A stretch of 64,000 nucleotides of DNA from Blastocatellia bacterium. Lineage in GTDB: Bacteria; Acidobacteriota; Blastocatellia; UBA7656; JADIYM01. Shown one piece after another: positions 51,485-61,214 of the stretch (positions are counted from its first letter, which is position 1; every line of letters starts with the position of its first letter). The stretch is taken from NCBI GenBank assembly GCA_016705245.1, contig JADIYM010000009.1:1-64000 (forward strand), given 5' to 3'. Position numbers and translations under genes: made by a program. Under the pieces are notes generated by a model. The model was given only the letters and a program-made list of their open reading frames with translations. It was not told the origin of the DNA and made no database searches.

Positions 51485-53044
51485 ATGAAGAGGATGCCCC
51501 CGTTCCACGTCCTCAGCCGCAGTCTTTCTGCGCGTCTGGCCCTGCTCACCCTGATTCTGGCTGTCGTCGGCCTTTCATTGGCGCCGGCGTCGATGGCGGC
51601 CGCATCTCCCCAGAACGGCGGAGCGCACTCATCAGGTGGCTCCTCGTCGGGCAATGGCCATCACGGCGACGACGATGATGACGACGACGACGACGACGAT
51701 GACGACGATGGCGACTGCGACGACGATGATGGTGACGACGTAGACGGCGACGCCTCGTGCGAGACCGTGATCGTCCGTCACGCTCCGCAGATCAGCGGCA
51801 CGGTGGATGGCACCATCCGCCAGCTCCTCCCAGAGAGCACGTCCATCAACGGATCGGGCGTCGTCACCGGCGACCTGCTGATTCCGGGCTCGCCGACGGT
51901 TCGCCTGAACGGCAACCCGGACTATGACGGCACCGTCGACGAAACGGGCGCCACCTCGCCGACGAACCATCGCGTCACGCTCAACGGCAACGCGCAACTC
52001 CGTCACACGATCCGTCGTGTCGACGCGATTCCGATGCCGACGGTCGCTGCTCCGACGGCGCCGACCGGAGTTCTCGACGTCACGTTCACGAATCCCAGCC
52101 AGACGGTCGGATCGTGGGCCGACGTCCGTAACCTGACGCTGAGCGGCCAGGCCGACGTCCGCGCGGTTCCGCCCGGCAGCTACGGCACGTTCCGGGCAAA
52201 CGCCGGCACGGGCTTCATCCTCGGCATCGCGGGCTCGACCACCCCGTCGGCATATTCGTTCACGTCGCTCGTCCTGAGCGGCCAGAGCTCGCTTCAGGTG
52301 GTCGGACCTGTCGTCGTCACTCTTGGCACAGGCCTGACGCTCAATGCGAGCGCCGGCAATTCCGAGAATGCCCAGTGGCTCACCCTCAACGTCGCGAACG
52401 GCGGAGTGACCCTCAACGGCGGTAGCTCGCTGTCCGCCATCGTGACGGCGCCGAACGGCACGGTCACGGTCAACGGCAACAGCCAGCTCTGCGGCAGGGT
52501 CACCTCGGACAGACTACGCGTGAACGGCAATGGCGTCGTGGTCTGCTGCATCTCCGACGACGACGAGCCGCCGGTTGATCCTCCGGGCCCGACAGAAATC
52601 TTCCCGTACCAGTCGCCCTGGAAGTACATGGTGTTCGAGGACATGGGTGCCGTTCCGGCAAACTGGTTCGCCGTGAACTTCGACGATTCGGCGTGGCCGG
52701 TCGCCAACGGCGCGTTCGCGAGTGGCGGATATTGCGACCTCCAGGCCACCGGGCAGACGTTCTGGCCGCTCAATTCGGATATCGTCATCCGCCGGACGTT
52801 CACGCTGCCGGCCGGTGTCATTACCCTCAGGATATCGGGCACGGTCGACAACGACGTTCAGATCTACCTGAACGGCAACCTGATCACCGACTGGGTCACG
52901 CACGACGGATGTGCGCAGCCCGACGACGTCTCGTTCACGGCTCCGGTAGGGACGTACCACATCGGCACGAACCTGCTCACGATTCGCGCTCGCGATCGCG
53001 GCGACCAGAGCTTCGTCGACTACCGGGTCTCGATCAACGACTAG
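51485..53044 (+). CDS. Secreted protein with poly-Asp stretch and C-terminal beta domain
   Basis: 519 residues from ATG 51485; the ribosome site is weak. A signal peptide (LTLILAVVGLSLAPASMA) precedes a 15-residue run of Asp (about 62-77), then GDDVDGD, a highly acidic segment likely to bind calcium. Residues about 95-350 are repetitive beta strands with NG turns (NGSGVVTGD, LNGNPDYDG, LNGNAQLRH, LSGQADV, VNGNSQLC), resembling the beta-helical bactofilin- or DUF7305-like folds. Residues about 375-519 form a jelly-roll-like carbohydrate-type domain (FEDMGAVPANWFAVNFDD). Surface-exposed role is likely; a terminator follows. Confidence 0.75.
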   Translation: MKRMPPFHVLSRSLSARLALLTLILAVVGLSLAPASMAAASPQNGGAHSSGGSSSGNGHHGDDDDDDDDDDDDDDGDCDDDDGDDVDGDASCETVIVRHAPQISGTVDGTIRQLLPESTSINGSGVVTGDLLIPGSPTVRLNGNPDYDGTVDETGATSPTNHRVTLNGNAQLRHTIRRVDAIPMPTVAAPTAPTGVLDVTFTNPSQTVGSWADVRNLTLSGQADVRAVPPGSYGTFRANAGTGFILGIAGSTTPSAYSFTSLVLSGQSSLQVVGPVVVTLGTGLTLNASAGNSENAQWLTLNVANGGVTLNGGSSLSAIVTAPNGTVTVNGNSQLCGRVTSDRLRVNGNGVVVCCISDDDEPPVDPPGPTEIFPYQSPWKYMVFEDMGAVPANWFAVNFDDSAWPVANGAFASGGYCDLQATGQTFWPLNSDIVIRRTFTLPAGVITLRISGTVDNDVQIYLNGNLITDWVTHDGCAQPDDVSFTAPVGTYHIGTNLLTIRARDRGDQSFVDYRVSIND

Positions 53045-53080
53045 TCCTCCGGCCACAGCGACCGGACGACGCGCAGAGAG

Positions 53081-53112
53081 GCGGCGCCAGAAATTCTGGC
53101 GCCGCTTTTCTC
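53081..53112. terminator. Terminator hairpin at a convergent junction
   Basis: GCGGCGCCAGAA and TTCTGGCGCCGC form a perfect 12-bp stem around one base, followed by TTTTCTCGTTT on the plus strand. It ends the gene at 53044. The opposite gene stops at 53150; on its strand the tail is less T-rich. Confidence 0.9.
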
Positions 53113-53149
53113 GTTTCGTGCGCCAGTCCCGCCTCGCGCAACGCTGACG

Positions 53150-53563
53150 TCACATGTCGATTCCGTAGTGTTCCTTCACCATCGCGACAATCTTGCCTTC
53201 CGAGAGCTGGTCACACGGCTCGAGGTCGACGATGCGCCTCAGGGACTTCGACTTTCGACTCAGCCGGTCACGCAGTTCCAGCTTCGCCTCGCCGGGCCCC
53301 AGGATCAGGAGATTCCTGAAGGCTCCGAGGTGATCGATGACATCGTCCATGTAGCGGCTCACGTGCTGGCGGAATCGCCGCTCGTACTTCTTCTCGCCAG
53401 CGCCCGCGTGCGGGCCGTCCGGTCGGGGGTATCCGGTCGAATCCTGATATCGCGTGTGCGGCTCGAGACTCGACTCGATGGTCTCGGTGCTGATCTTGCC
53501 CGCGTCGGTGAACACGATGACCGCCTGGCTGTGGTCAATCCAGACTGCTGCATTCTCGTGCAT
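53150..53563 (-). CDS. Probable baeRF-type (eRF1-like) protein
   Basis: 137 residues from ATG 53563, behind GAAGGAGGCGTT. WIDHSQAVIVFTD is the start typical of the bacterial eRF1-like domain family, which then has a helical middle (RYMDDVIDHLGAF) and a second strand LLILGPGEAKLELRDRL. Those GPGEAK residues are the best match to that family, which is linked to ribosome recycling or host attachment. Function here is not established. It is a stand-alone gene near a dimethylargininase-like gene. Confidence 0.55.
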   Translation of the reverse strand: MHENAAVWIDHSQAVIVFTDAGKISTETIESSLEPHTRYQDSTGYPRPDGPHAGAGEKKYERRFRQHVSRYMDDVIDHLGAFRNLLILGPGEAKLELRDRLSRKSKSLRRIVDLEPCDQLSEGKIVAMVKEHYGIDM

Positions 53564-53747
53564 AACGCCTCCTTCGGATGCCGCACGGCGCAATCGGGCC
53601 TGGGCGGATCCAACGAACGCGCGTCCCGGAATCGCGCCGTGAATCGGCGCTCCATCGGGAGTCATGGACAGCGTAGGGCTGACTACCGACGCTGTCAACG
53701 CGGCCGCTGGCTCCATTGCGAGCGACGCCAGCCCCGGCGCGCCGCCG

Positions 53748-54503
53748 TCAGACCAGGACGCTCAGGCAGCTCAACCCACCCTCGGCTTTCTGGAACTCCG
53801 AGATATCGAGGGTGGCGACGGTGAAGCCCTCCGCCTCGAGCCTTGCGACGGTGCGGGGATACGCCGCCGAGACGACGACCGCATCGCCGACGACGACCGT
53901 ATTCGCGGCCCAGGGTTCGCCCGGGTCGACCTCGATGACGCGCAGGCCGACGAGCTCCGCCACGTCGACCCATACAGGATTCGCAAGCACGGTGTCGCGG
54001 CCGATGAAAGAGGCTCCGCTCTTGTAGTGCAGGCACCCGTCGACGCGGACGGGCCGGACCTCCACGCCGTGCGGCGCGGCAAGCGTCGCGAGCTCGAGGA
54101 TTCCGGCGTCGGAGCTGCGCGGAGTACGCCCGACGTAGAGCGTTTTCCCGACGTGCATCACGTCGCCGCCGTCGACCGTGCCGCCGCCAGTCATGCGCAC
54201 GACCCGCAGGTGGCCAGCGAGCGCAAACGCAACGGCTTCGACCTCGTGGAAACGCGATGCGGCGCCGGGGTTCGTCGCGATCGCGATGGTTCCCAGAACG
54301 ATTGCGGTGTCTTCGACGAAGACCGCATCGGGCAGGTCTGGTGCTTCGGGAAGCACCTCGACCGTAGCACCAAGCGATTCGAGGCACGCGACGTAGGCGC
54401 GGTGCTGCTCGCGTGCGCGTTCGACATCTATCGGCTCGCGGCCGATGTACGAAAGCTCGCAGTCGTTGATCGAGGCACTGACCTGACGGGTGATGGCAAT
54501 CAT
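53748..54503 (-). CDS. Dimethylarginine dimethylaminohydrolase-like enzyme
   Basis: 251 residues. A guanidino-group-modifying (pentein) enzyme. DAVFVEDTAIVLG (about residues 59-71), TGGGTVDGGDVM (about 104-115), VDGCLHYKSG with the catalytic His near 159, and AEGGLSCLS, whose Cys246 is the nucleophile close to the C terminus. These match the order in DDAH/arginine deiminase enzymes; the short length favours DDAH, which cuts methylarginines to citrulline and methylamines. A close relative might use another guanidine substrate. It is followed by an unrelated TonB receptor gene upstream on the same strand. Confidence 0.85.
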   Translation of the reverse strand: MIAITRQVSASINDCELSYIGREPIDVERAREQHRAYVACLESLGATVEVLPEAPDLPDAVFVEDTAIVLGTIAIATNPGAASRFHEVEAVAFALAGHLRVVRMTGGGTVDGGDVMHVGKTLYVGRTPRSSDAGILELATLAAPHGVEVRPVRVDGCLHYKSGASFIGRDTVLANPVWVDVAELVGLRVIEVDPGEPWAANTVVVGDAVVVSAAYPRTVARLEAEGFTVATLDISEFQKAEGGLSCLSVLV

Positions 54504-54510
54504 GTGTACT

Positions 54511-54595
54511 CCGTGACTCTGCGACTCTGTGCCTCAGTGTGCGAAGCGTCTGAGGAGCTTCGCACATTGAGGCACTGAGTCACAGAGCCACGGAG
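54511..54595. repeat. Family H inverted repeat
   Basis: Left CCGTGACTCTGCGACTC, TGTGCCTCAGTGTGCGAAGC. Right GCTTCGCACATTGAGGC, ACTGAGTCACAGAGCC, ACGG. The stem is interrupted by a few mismatches. A similar word (GTGACTCAGTGCTCT) occurs near 59.2 kb. Confidence 0.75.
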
Positions 54596-54630
54596 GGCAG
54601 ACAAGGCTCGATCCGCCAGTTGCTCTCCCC

Positions 54631-57600
54631 TCAGAAGCTGTACTTGAGCGCGAACTGGATGACCCGGGCGGGACTGGCGGTTTCGACTGCGCTCCCGAAG
54701 CCCGGGTTTCCGAGAACCCGGACCGGCAGTCCGTAGTTCGCCCGGTTGAGGACGTTGAACATCTCCGTCCGCAGCTCGAGCCGCTGCGTGTCCGAGAACC
54801 GGAACAGCTTGTTCACCGACAGGTCCACGTTTACGTAACCGTCGCCGCGAACGCTGTTGCGCCCGACCGATCCCGGGCCGAGAAACTCGCTCCCGGTCAC
54901 TCCATCCGCGATACGCACACGCTCGGGGCCGTGCTCGTCGAAGAAGATCAGCCCGTTCTCGGTCGCCGGCCGGTCCGTCAGATTCCCGTCGAGGTTGATG
55001 TCGATCGGCAGGTTCAGCGTGAACGGCTGACCGGTATGGCCCTGCGCGATCGACGCGATCTGCCAGCCGCCGAGCCAGAACGACGCGTCGTCGAGATCGC
55101 CCGTCGTCACTCCTCGCCAGAAGGGCAGGTCCCATATGACCGACGCCGCGATCCGGTGCCGCACGTCGTACCCCGCGTCCGCGCACTCGAGCCTGAGGTT
55201 CCGGTGGTCGGCCGGCAGAACCGGCGCGCCCGCGATCGGGAAGACGTCCGACACGTCGTCGATCGCGTGCGACCACGTGTAGGCGATCGTGAAGGCGTAA
55301 CCGTGGCTCATCCGCTTGCGCGCCTCGAGCTGCAACGCGTGGTAGTTCGACGACGCCGAGTTCTCGAACACCCGGTACGAACCGAGGAACGGCGTCACCG
55401 GCCGGTTTGGCGGCAGGTCGTTGAAGTCTTCCGAGAAAATGACGATCGGGATGCGGTTGCGCTTGAAGAGAACCGGAATCACCGGCGTGATGCCGGGCCC
55501 GTTGTTCGGTGTCAACATCCGCGTGAGCTTCGAGCCTTTCGTCCCGACGTAGGCCGCCGATACCGCAATGTCACCAGCAATCTCGCGCTCGACCGTGAGG
55601 TGCCATTGTTGGGCGTAAGGCGTCGCGAGGTCCTTGGCCGGAAGCGTGTAGGCGAGCCCCCCGGCCGCGCGGCTGCGGCGAAAGACGCGGCCAAAGACCG
55701 CGACAAAGTCCTCCGGCGCGCCGCCGAACTGATTGACAGTCCCGGGCGCGACGAACTGCAGCTCGGGTCCACCGTCGCTTCCGAACACGAGTTGCGACGG
55801 CAGCGGCAGGAAGAAAGAGAGGAAGGGCAGCAGCGACGGCGCGATGTTGAGCGGTACCTCGGTCGGAAAGACGTTGCGCGACTGGCTGACGACGGCTCCG
55901 AGAATCGCGTCGAACGACACTCCGTATCCGCCGCGAATCGACGTGCGCCCGTCCGACTGCGGATCCCGCGAACCCGAAGTGCGGTGCGAAGTTGTTCGGA
56001 TCGTCGTCGTAGATGGAAGTCCGATCGGCGAGGAGGCGATCGTACTGCCCGGCCGAGAGCATGAACGCGTTCGTGGCGGCTTCGGAGTCGAACTGCGAGC
56101 CTCCCGCGACCGGCAGGTTCGTGAGGTCGATGGCGTTCTCGATCCGCGAGTTGACCTCGGCTGGAACCGTGTTGAACTCGTAGCGCACGCCGAGATCAGC
56201 GTCAGGTTCGGGCGCACCCGCCACGGAGTCGTTCACGAATCCCGCCATCTCCCAGTAGCGCAACCCGATCGTCGAATTCGGCACGCCGGCCGTGAGCGTC
56301 TGGAAAATCGACGACGGCAGTCCGATCGTCGCCAGTTGGACGCCCGTCAGATACGAGATCTGGCTCGCCGCGGGGTTGTCTTCGTCGATGTCGAGGCGCA
56401 ACCCGTTGTTGTAGACGACCTGCGGACGGTAGTTACGGTCCTGGAAGCTGTTGAGCTGCAGACGCCGTACGTCGCCCCCGGCCTTGAGCGAGTGATGCCC
56501 CATCGTCCACGCCACCGTGTCGGCCATCTGGAAGACGTTGTTCACCCGTCCCTGCGGAAACGTCCGGACGTCGACGCCGACCGGGCTGTAGGGCTCGACG
56601 ATGAGCTCACCGATCGGCGTCGTCGTCGCCGTGAACGTGAGCGGACCGCCGGGACTGCCGTCGGGACTCGGGAGGAAGAGGACGTTTGAGGTGACGGCGG
56701 ACTCGAAGAGGAACGGGCTGGTCGCAAATTCGGGAAACTGCAGGTTCGTGCGGCCGAACGAGAAGCGCGCCTGATTGAAGACCGTTGCGGACAGCGCGGA
56801 GTCGAAGATGACCGAGAGGTTCTGTGTGCGCGTTTCGACGCCGATCGTCGAGCGTATGGCGCGATTCACGCTCGGCAGCGTGCGGTTGTCGTCGCCGAAG
56901 TTGTAGCGGACGGCCAGCTCATTGTCCTCGTTGAAGCTGTGGTTGACCTTGACCGAGAGGATGTCACCGCGTCCGTCGGCGGGTAGTACTTCCGAGTACG
57001 TGTTCACACCGTACGGACCGCCGGGGTTGTTCGGCAGCGGATAGTTCCCGAGCACCGCGGCGCCGATCGGCGAAGTGCCTTCGTCGGTTACGTAGTTAAG
57101 CGCGTCCTGGAAGAGCGGACTGTGGACCACACCGAAGCGCGGAACGCCGAGGAAGCGACGCTCGGCCAGGCTCGGGGTCGAGAAGTGCTGCTCGATCGAT
57201 CCGTGCAGCTCGATGTGCTCGAAGCTCGCGAAGAACTGCGTACGGTCCTCGACTATCGGCCCGCCGAAGACGAAGCCGGCCTGCGCGCGGGTGTACGGAT
57301 TTTCGTCCTGCGATGCCCCGCCGGTGAAATCGAACGCATTGCGCGCGCTGAGTCGCGAATCAGTGAAGAAGCCATATAGCGTCCCGTGGAAAGTGTTGCC
57401 GCCGGATCGCGAGACCGCGTTGACCTGCGAGCCGACGTTGCGACCGGCTTCGGCGTCCCAGAGCAGCGTCGAGAGCTGGAATTCCTGCACGGACTCGATC
57501 GACTGCGGAACGAGCGACACGAAGCCCTGGCGGCGGACGCCGACGTCGGGATCGTTGTTGTCTGAGCCGTCGACGGTGAAGTTGTTCGATCTCGCGCGCA

Positions 57601-58219
57601 AGCCATTGACCGCAAACTGGCCGGCGGTTCCGATACCGAAGCCGACGCCCGGACCTCGAACGCCCGGAACGTAGGGCGCTGGCGCGACGCCGGGGACCAG
57701 TAGCGCGAGCTCGTCGAACGTGCGGGTCTCGGTCGTGCCGCCGAGCGGCAACGAGTGCACCTGCTCGATCGCGAAGTTGCCGCGCCGCGTGGCGTCGTTG
57801 GTGTTGACGACCGGCGCGCGCTCGTCGCCTTCGGTGTCCGCTGCCGTCGAAGCACCCGCGGGCGGCGCGGCCGTTCCCGCGGCGCCGAGTGTGATCGGCG
57901 GGACGAGGTTGGTCGTCGAGTTGAGCGGGACCGGGAACCCGGTTATCTGGTTGTCTGAGAAGCCCGGCGACGACGCCCGGATCGTGTAGCGGCCGGGCGG
58001 CATGAACGGAATTCGGTATGAGCCGTCGGTGATCGTCTGGGTCGACCTCCGGTTGCCGTTCACCTCGTTGGTGACCGAGACGATGGCGCCGGCGACGGCG
58101 AGGCTTGACGGGTCGAGCACGACGCCGACGAGCGTACCGGATGTTGTCTGCGCCATCGCCTGGAACGGGCCGAGTCCAATGGCGATCGTGAGCACGAGAG
58201 AGAGCCGTATTCTCGACAT
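54631..58219 (-). CDS. Oar-like TonB-dependent receptor, one frameshift
   Basis: ATG 58219. Signal peptide (LVLTIAIGLGPFQAMAQ), then a carboxypeptidase-regulatory domain (GVVLDPSSLAVAGAIVSV, DGSYRIPFMPPGRYTI), a plug (NGLRARSNNFTVDGSDNND, VSRSGGNTFHGTLYGF) and a long outer-membrane barrel ending VIQFALKYSF, with the terminal Phe of outer-membrane proteins. The frame changes near 55965, where FAPHFGF is followed by G-S-A in one frame and WDPQSDGRTSIRGGYG-like sequence (DPQSDGRTSIRGGYG) in the other; two bases seem missing. Intact it would be about 1196 residues. Oar-type receptors are a hallmark of Acidobacteriota. Ligand unknown. Confidence 0.9.
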
Positions 58220-58240
58220 GCGGCCGAGTATAAGCCCGAA

Positions 58241-58369
58241 AAGAGTGGACAGGATTACAGGATTTTCAAGATTAACAGGATTGGCTTTATGTAGAACCTG
58301 CACTGTCTGACCTACCCAGACAGAATCCTGTTAATCCAGAAAATCCTGTAATCCTGTCAACTCTCCCTA
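58241..58369. repeat. Family A inverted repeat between co-directional genes
   Basis: Left AGAGTGGACAGGATTACAGG, ATTTTCAAG, ATTAACAGG. Right AATCCTGTTAATCC, AGAAAATCCTGTAATCC, TGTCAACTCTCC. The fabL stop (complement CTA at 58367-58369) lies at its right edge. Confidence 0.85.
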
Positions 58370-59125
58370 CGCGATTGTCGAATAGCCGTGGTCGACGGTG
58401 ATCGTCTGCCCGGTGATCGCGCCAGCGAGCGGCGAGCACAAGAGCAGGGTCGCGTCCGCGACTTCGTCGACGGTGACGAGCCGACCGGCCGGTGAGCGCT
58501 GTCGCGTCATCTCGAAGATCACGTCCCGCGATGGGAAGTGCTCGAGGGCGTCCGTGTCGACGACCCCGGCGGCGATGGCGTTGACCGTGATGCCTCGCGG
58601 CGCGAGCTCGGCCCCGAGTTGACGGACGAGCGCCTCGAGCGCAGCCTTCGACGCCGCGATCGCCCCGTACTCCGGAATCACCCTCGCAGCGCCGAGACTC
58701 GACATCGCGAGGATGCGCCCTCCGGCGGGCATGTGCGGCACACAAGCCTTCGCGAGCTCGAGGAGCGCGAACGCGTTCGTCTCCATTGTTACCTGCAGGT
58801 GTTTCGGCGTGAATTCGAGCGCTGGGCGCAGCACTCCGGTTGCTGCGTTCGAGACGACGATATCGAGGCCGCCCAGCGACTCGATCGCCTCGGCCGCGAT
58901 CCGCGGCACCTGGTCCGGCGCCGAGATGTTGCCGCGCACCAGCGCGCAGGTGCCGCCTGCCGCCCGGATCTCCGCGGCAACCTCTTCGGCCGCCGATGTC
59001 CTGCGAAGGTAGTTGAGGGCCACGCTTGCGCCTGCGGCCGCGAGCCGAATGGCCACGGTGCGGCCAATGCCTCTCGATGCACCGGTGACGAGTGCGCGCT
59101 TTCCTGCAAGGTTCACGTCTGGCAT
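58367..59125 (-). CDS. fabL: FabL-type enoyl-ACP reductase (SDR family)
   Basis: 252 residues from ATG 59125 (an ATG at 59149 adds eight). NADPH loop TGASRGIG at residues 14-21. The active site is Y153-x6-K160 (EYGAIAASK) rather than the usual Y-x3-K, and SSLGAARVIPEY precedes it. Y-x6-K together with the stretch ALEALVRQLGAEL, VDTDALEHFPSRD and SPAGR closely follows Bacillus FabL as I remember it. FabL reduces enoyl-ACP in fatty-acid synthesis and is insensitive to triclosan. An SDR acting on another substrate cannot be excluded. Confidence 0.8.
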   Translation of the reverse strand: MPDVNLAGKRALVTGASRGIGRTVAIRLAAAGASVALNYLRRTSAAEEVAAEIRAAGGTCALVRGNISAPDQVPRIAAEAIESLGGLDIVVSNAATGVLRPALEFTPKHLQVTMETNAFALLELAKACVPHMPAGGRILAMSSLGAARVIPEYGAIAASKAALEALVRQLGAELAPRGITVNAIAAGVVDTDALEHFPSRDVIFEMTRQRSPAGRLVTVDEVADATLLLCSPLAGAITGQTITVDHGYSTIA

Positions 59126-59174
59126 AGGTGTCGGATTGTCGCTCAGCACCGCTGGCGATGGCGAGGGGGAGGGG

Positions 59175-59239
59175 AAGGCGTTGCCGTACCGTTCCTCCGT
59201 GCTCTCCGTGACTCAGTGCTCTCGGTACGGCAACGCCTT
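59175..59239. repeat. Isolated perfect inverted repeat
   Basis: AAGGCGTTGCCGTACCG and CGGTACGGCAACGCCTT form a 17-bp stem around 31 nt. It is not related to a family seen elsewhere in the window. No gene lies in 59126-59847. Confidence 0.8.
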
Positions 59240-59283
59240 TTCCCCTGCCTGGTAGTGCACGATGCGGATGGTCCCCGTTTTTT

Positions 59284-59706
59284 GAGCCGCGAGCGGTAGC
59301 GAGCGTCCCACGGACGGTCGAACGGTTCCGATCACTTCTGTCCTTCCGCAACGACGAGTCTGCGATTTCAGGCACCGTCCGTGGGACGCTCGCTACCGCT
59401 CGCGGCTCGAGGAACGGGGGACTCGGCGAAGCGTCCTGCCTGATAGTGCACGATGCGGATGGTCCCCGGGACGGTCGAACGGTTCCGACCTCTACTGTCC
59501 TTCCGCATTGACGAGTCTGCGATTTCAGCCTCCGTCCGTGGGACGCTCGCTACTGCTCGCGGCTCGAGGAACGGGGAACGAGGAACGGGGACTCGACGGA
59601 GCGTCCCACGGACGGTCGAACAGTTCCGTTCACTTCTGTACTTCCACAACGACGAGTCTGCGGTTAAAGGCACCGTCTGTCGGACGCTCGTTACCGCTCG
59701 GGGGTT
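59284..59706. repeat. Family D array, three modules in a row
   Basis: Modules at about 59284-59408, 59470-59565 and 59598-59706. Each runs from GAGCGTCCCACGGACGG through GGTTCCGATCACTTCTG and GACGAGTCTGCGATTTC to CCGTCCGTGGGACGCTCG. Outer arms are complementary, so every module is a long hairpin with a conserved centre. It fills the region upstream of the polyproline gene. Confidence 0.85.
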
Positions 59707-59847
59707 CTGGGTCACGGAGCTGTCCGTGCTATGATGACCGCCGTTTTCGAGCAGTAACAATCCAAAACAATCGGTCGGTCGGAGGGACGGCGCTCGAGTG
59801 GACTGCGACCGTCGGTCCGGGCGTCTCCGATCAAGGTGACGGAACCC

Positions 59848-60798
59848 ATGGATCCAACTACCCTGCTTGTTCTAGGCGTCATCGTCGCGTCGGTGATCAT
59901 CGTCGCCGCAGTCGTGATGCGGATGCGGTCCTTCGGCGGCAACGACGAGATGAGCATCGCTCATTTCATGAATGCCGACCGGAAGGATGGCAGCGCCGGC
60001 GTCGCTCCCGCTCCAGCGGAAGCCCCGTTCGCGGCTCCCGAAGAACCTGAGCCTGCGCCGCCGAAGCCCGAGCCGAAGAAGGCGGAAGCCAAGAAGGCCG
60101 AGTCGAAGCCCGCTCCGAAGCCGAAGCCGGCACCTCCGCCTCCTCCGCCGCCGAAACCGAAGCCCGAGCCCAAACCAGCTCCACCGCCGCCGCCTCCTCC
60201 TCCGCCGAAGCCGGAGCCGAAGCCCGAGCCACCTCCGCCGCCACCACCACCACCGCCGCCTCCTCCAGCGCCGGAACCAAAGCCGGAGCCGCCTCCGCCT
60301 CCGCCACCACCACCTCCTCCGCCGCCTCCCGCGCCGGAGCCCGAGCCTCCTCCTCCGCCTCCGCCGCCACCAGCGCCGGAACCGGAGCCCGAGCCGGAAC
60401 CCGCGCCGCCGCCACCGCCGCCACCACCACCGCCGCCTCCTCCCCCGGCTCCGAAGGCCGCGCCGGGACCGGTCGTGACCGGGAGTGCCTCGTCACCGAC
60501 AGCGGAGCTCGAGGAGTCCGACAAACGGCACAAGGACGCGCGTCGCCTTGCGCGACTTCTCGTCTCGGAGATCAAGCTCTACAACGAGAACGCGGTCACA
60601 CAGGGTCGCGCGAACAAGGACATGTACATGCGGTTGAAGAAGGACATCGACCGCAGCCTGGACGTCTACCATCAGCGTGTGCCGGACGAGATCCGGGCGC
60701 AGTTCGATTACCTCTACGACGAACTGCTGCGGCAGCTCGGCGACGGCGACGCTGCCAACCTTGGCAAGGATTGCCCGGAGCCGAACCCGCCAAGGTAG
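59848..60798 (+). CDS. Membrane-anchored polyproline protein
   Basis: 316 residues from ATG 59848; AAGGTGAC lies 7 nt upstream, and a GTG at 59836 is the alternative. An extended -10 element TGCTATGAT at about 59727-59735 could drive it. Residues 6-28 are a single membrane helix (LLVLGVIVASVIIVAAVVM). Residues about 60-215 are low-complexity (KPEPKPAPPPPPPPP and many more Pro runs). The C-terminal ~95 residues form a conserved helical domain (ARRLARLLVSEIKLYNENAV, KKDIDRSLDVYHQRVPDEIR). The arrangement suits a protein that spans from membrane across a gap. Function unknown. Confidence 0.75.
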   Translation: MDPTTLLVLGVIVASVIIVAAVVMRMRSFGGNDEMSIAHFMNADRKDGSAGVAPAPAEAPFAAPEEPEPAPPKPEPKKAEAKKAESKPAPKPKPAPPPPPPPKPKPEPKPAPPPPPPPPPKPEPKPEPPPPPPPPPPPPPAPEPKPEPPPPPPPPPPPPPPAPEPEPPPPPPPPPAPEPEPEPEPAPPPPPPPPPPPPPPAPKAAPGPVVTGSASSPTAELEESDKRHKDARRLARLLVSEIKLYNENAVTQGRANKDMYMRLKKDIDRSLDVYHQRVPDEIRAQFDYLYDELLRQLGDGDAANLGKDCPEPNPPR

Positions 60799-60804
60799 TC
60801 CGAC

Positions 60805-61130
60805 ACCAGAACCCGAGCGGTAGCGAGGGGCCGGCTGCGCAATCAGATTTTCTGACATTGCACCGCCGGCCCCTCGCTGACGGTTCCGATCACTTCTGTC
60901 TTTCCGAAACGACGAATCTGCGATTTCAGGCTCCGTCCGTGGGACGCTCGCTACCGCTCGCGGCTCATAGAACGGCGACCACTTCCGCCGGGTTCCCGTT
61001 CCTCGAGCCGTGAGCGGTAGCGAGCGTCCCACGGACGGTCGTACGGTTCCGATCACTTCCGTCCTTCCGCAACGACAATTCTGCGATTTCAGGCACCGCA
61101 CGCCGGCCCCTCGCTGCCGTTCGGGGTCTG
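60805..61130. repeat. Family D repeats, two modules in reverse order
   Basis: GAGCGGTAGCGAGGGGCCGG and CCGGCCCCTCGCT edges enclose GGTTCCGATCACTTCTG, CCGTCCGTGGGACGCTCG and CGAGCCGTGAGCGGTAGC, then GAGCGTCCCACGGACGG. The outer word GGGGCCGGC is new to this copy. It separates the polyproline gene from the subtilase gene; nothing else is seen in 60799-61214. Confidence 0.8.
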
Positions 61131-61214
61131 ATGTGACCGGCGCGAGGCCCCCATGATACGATTGGCCGGTTCCGCCCCCCGGAACAGCTTGATCTATCAG
61201 GGTATTCATAGTTT

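Noticed and set aside
59961..60575. A glycine-rich minus-strand frame resembling a Gly-rich wall protein.
   Set aside because: It is simply the complement of polyproline codons in the real gene.
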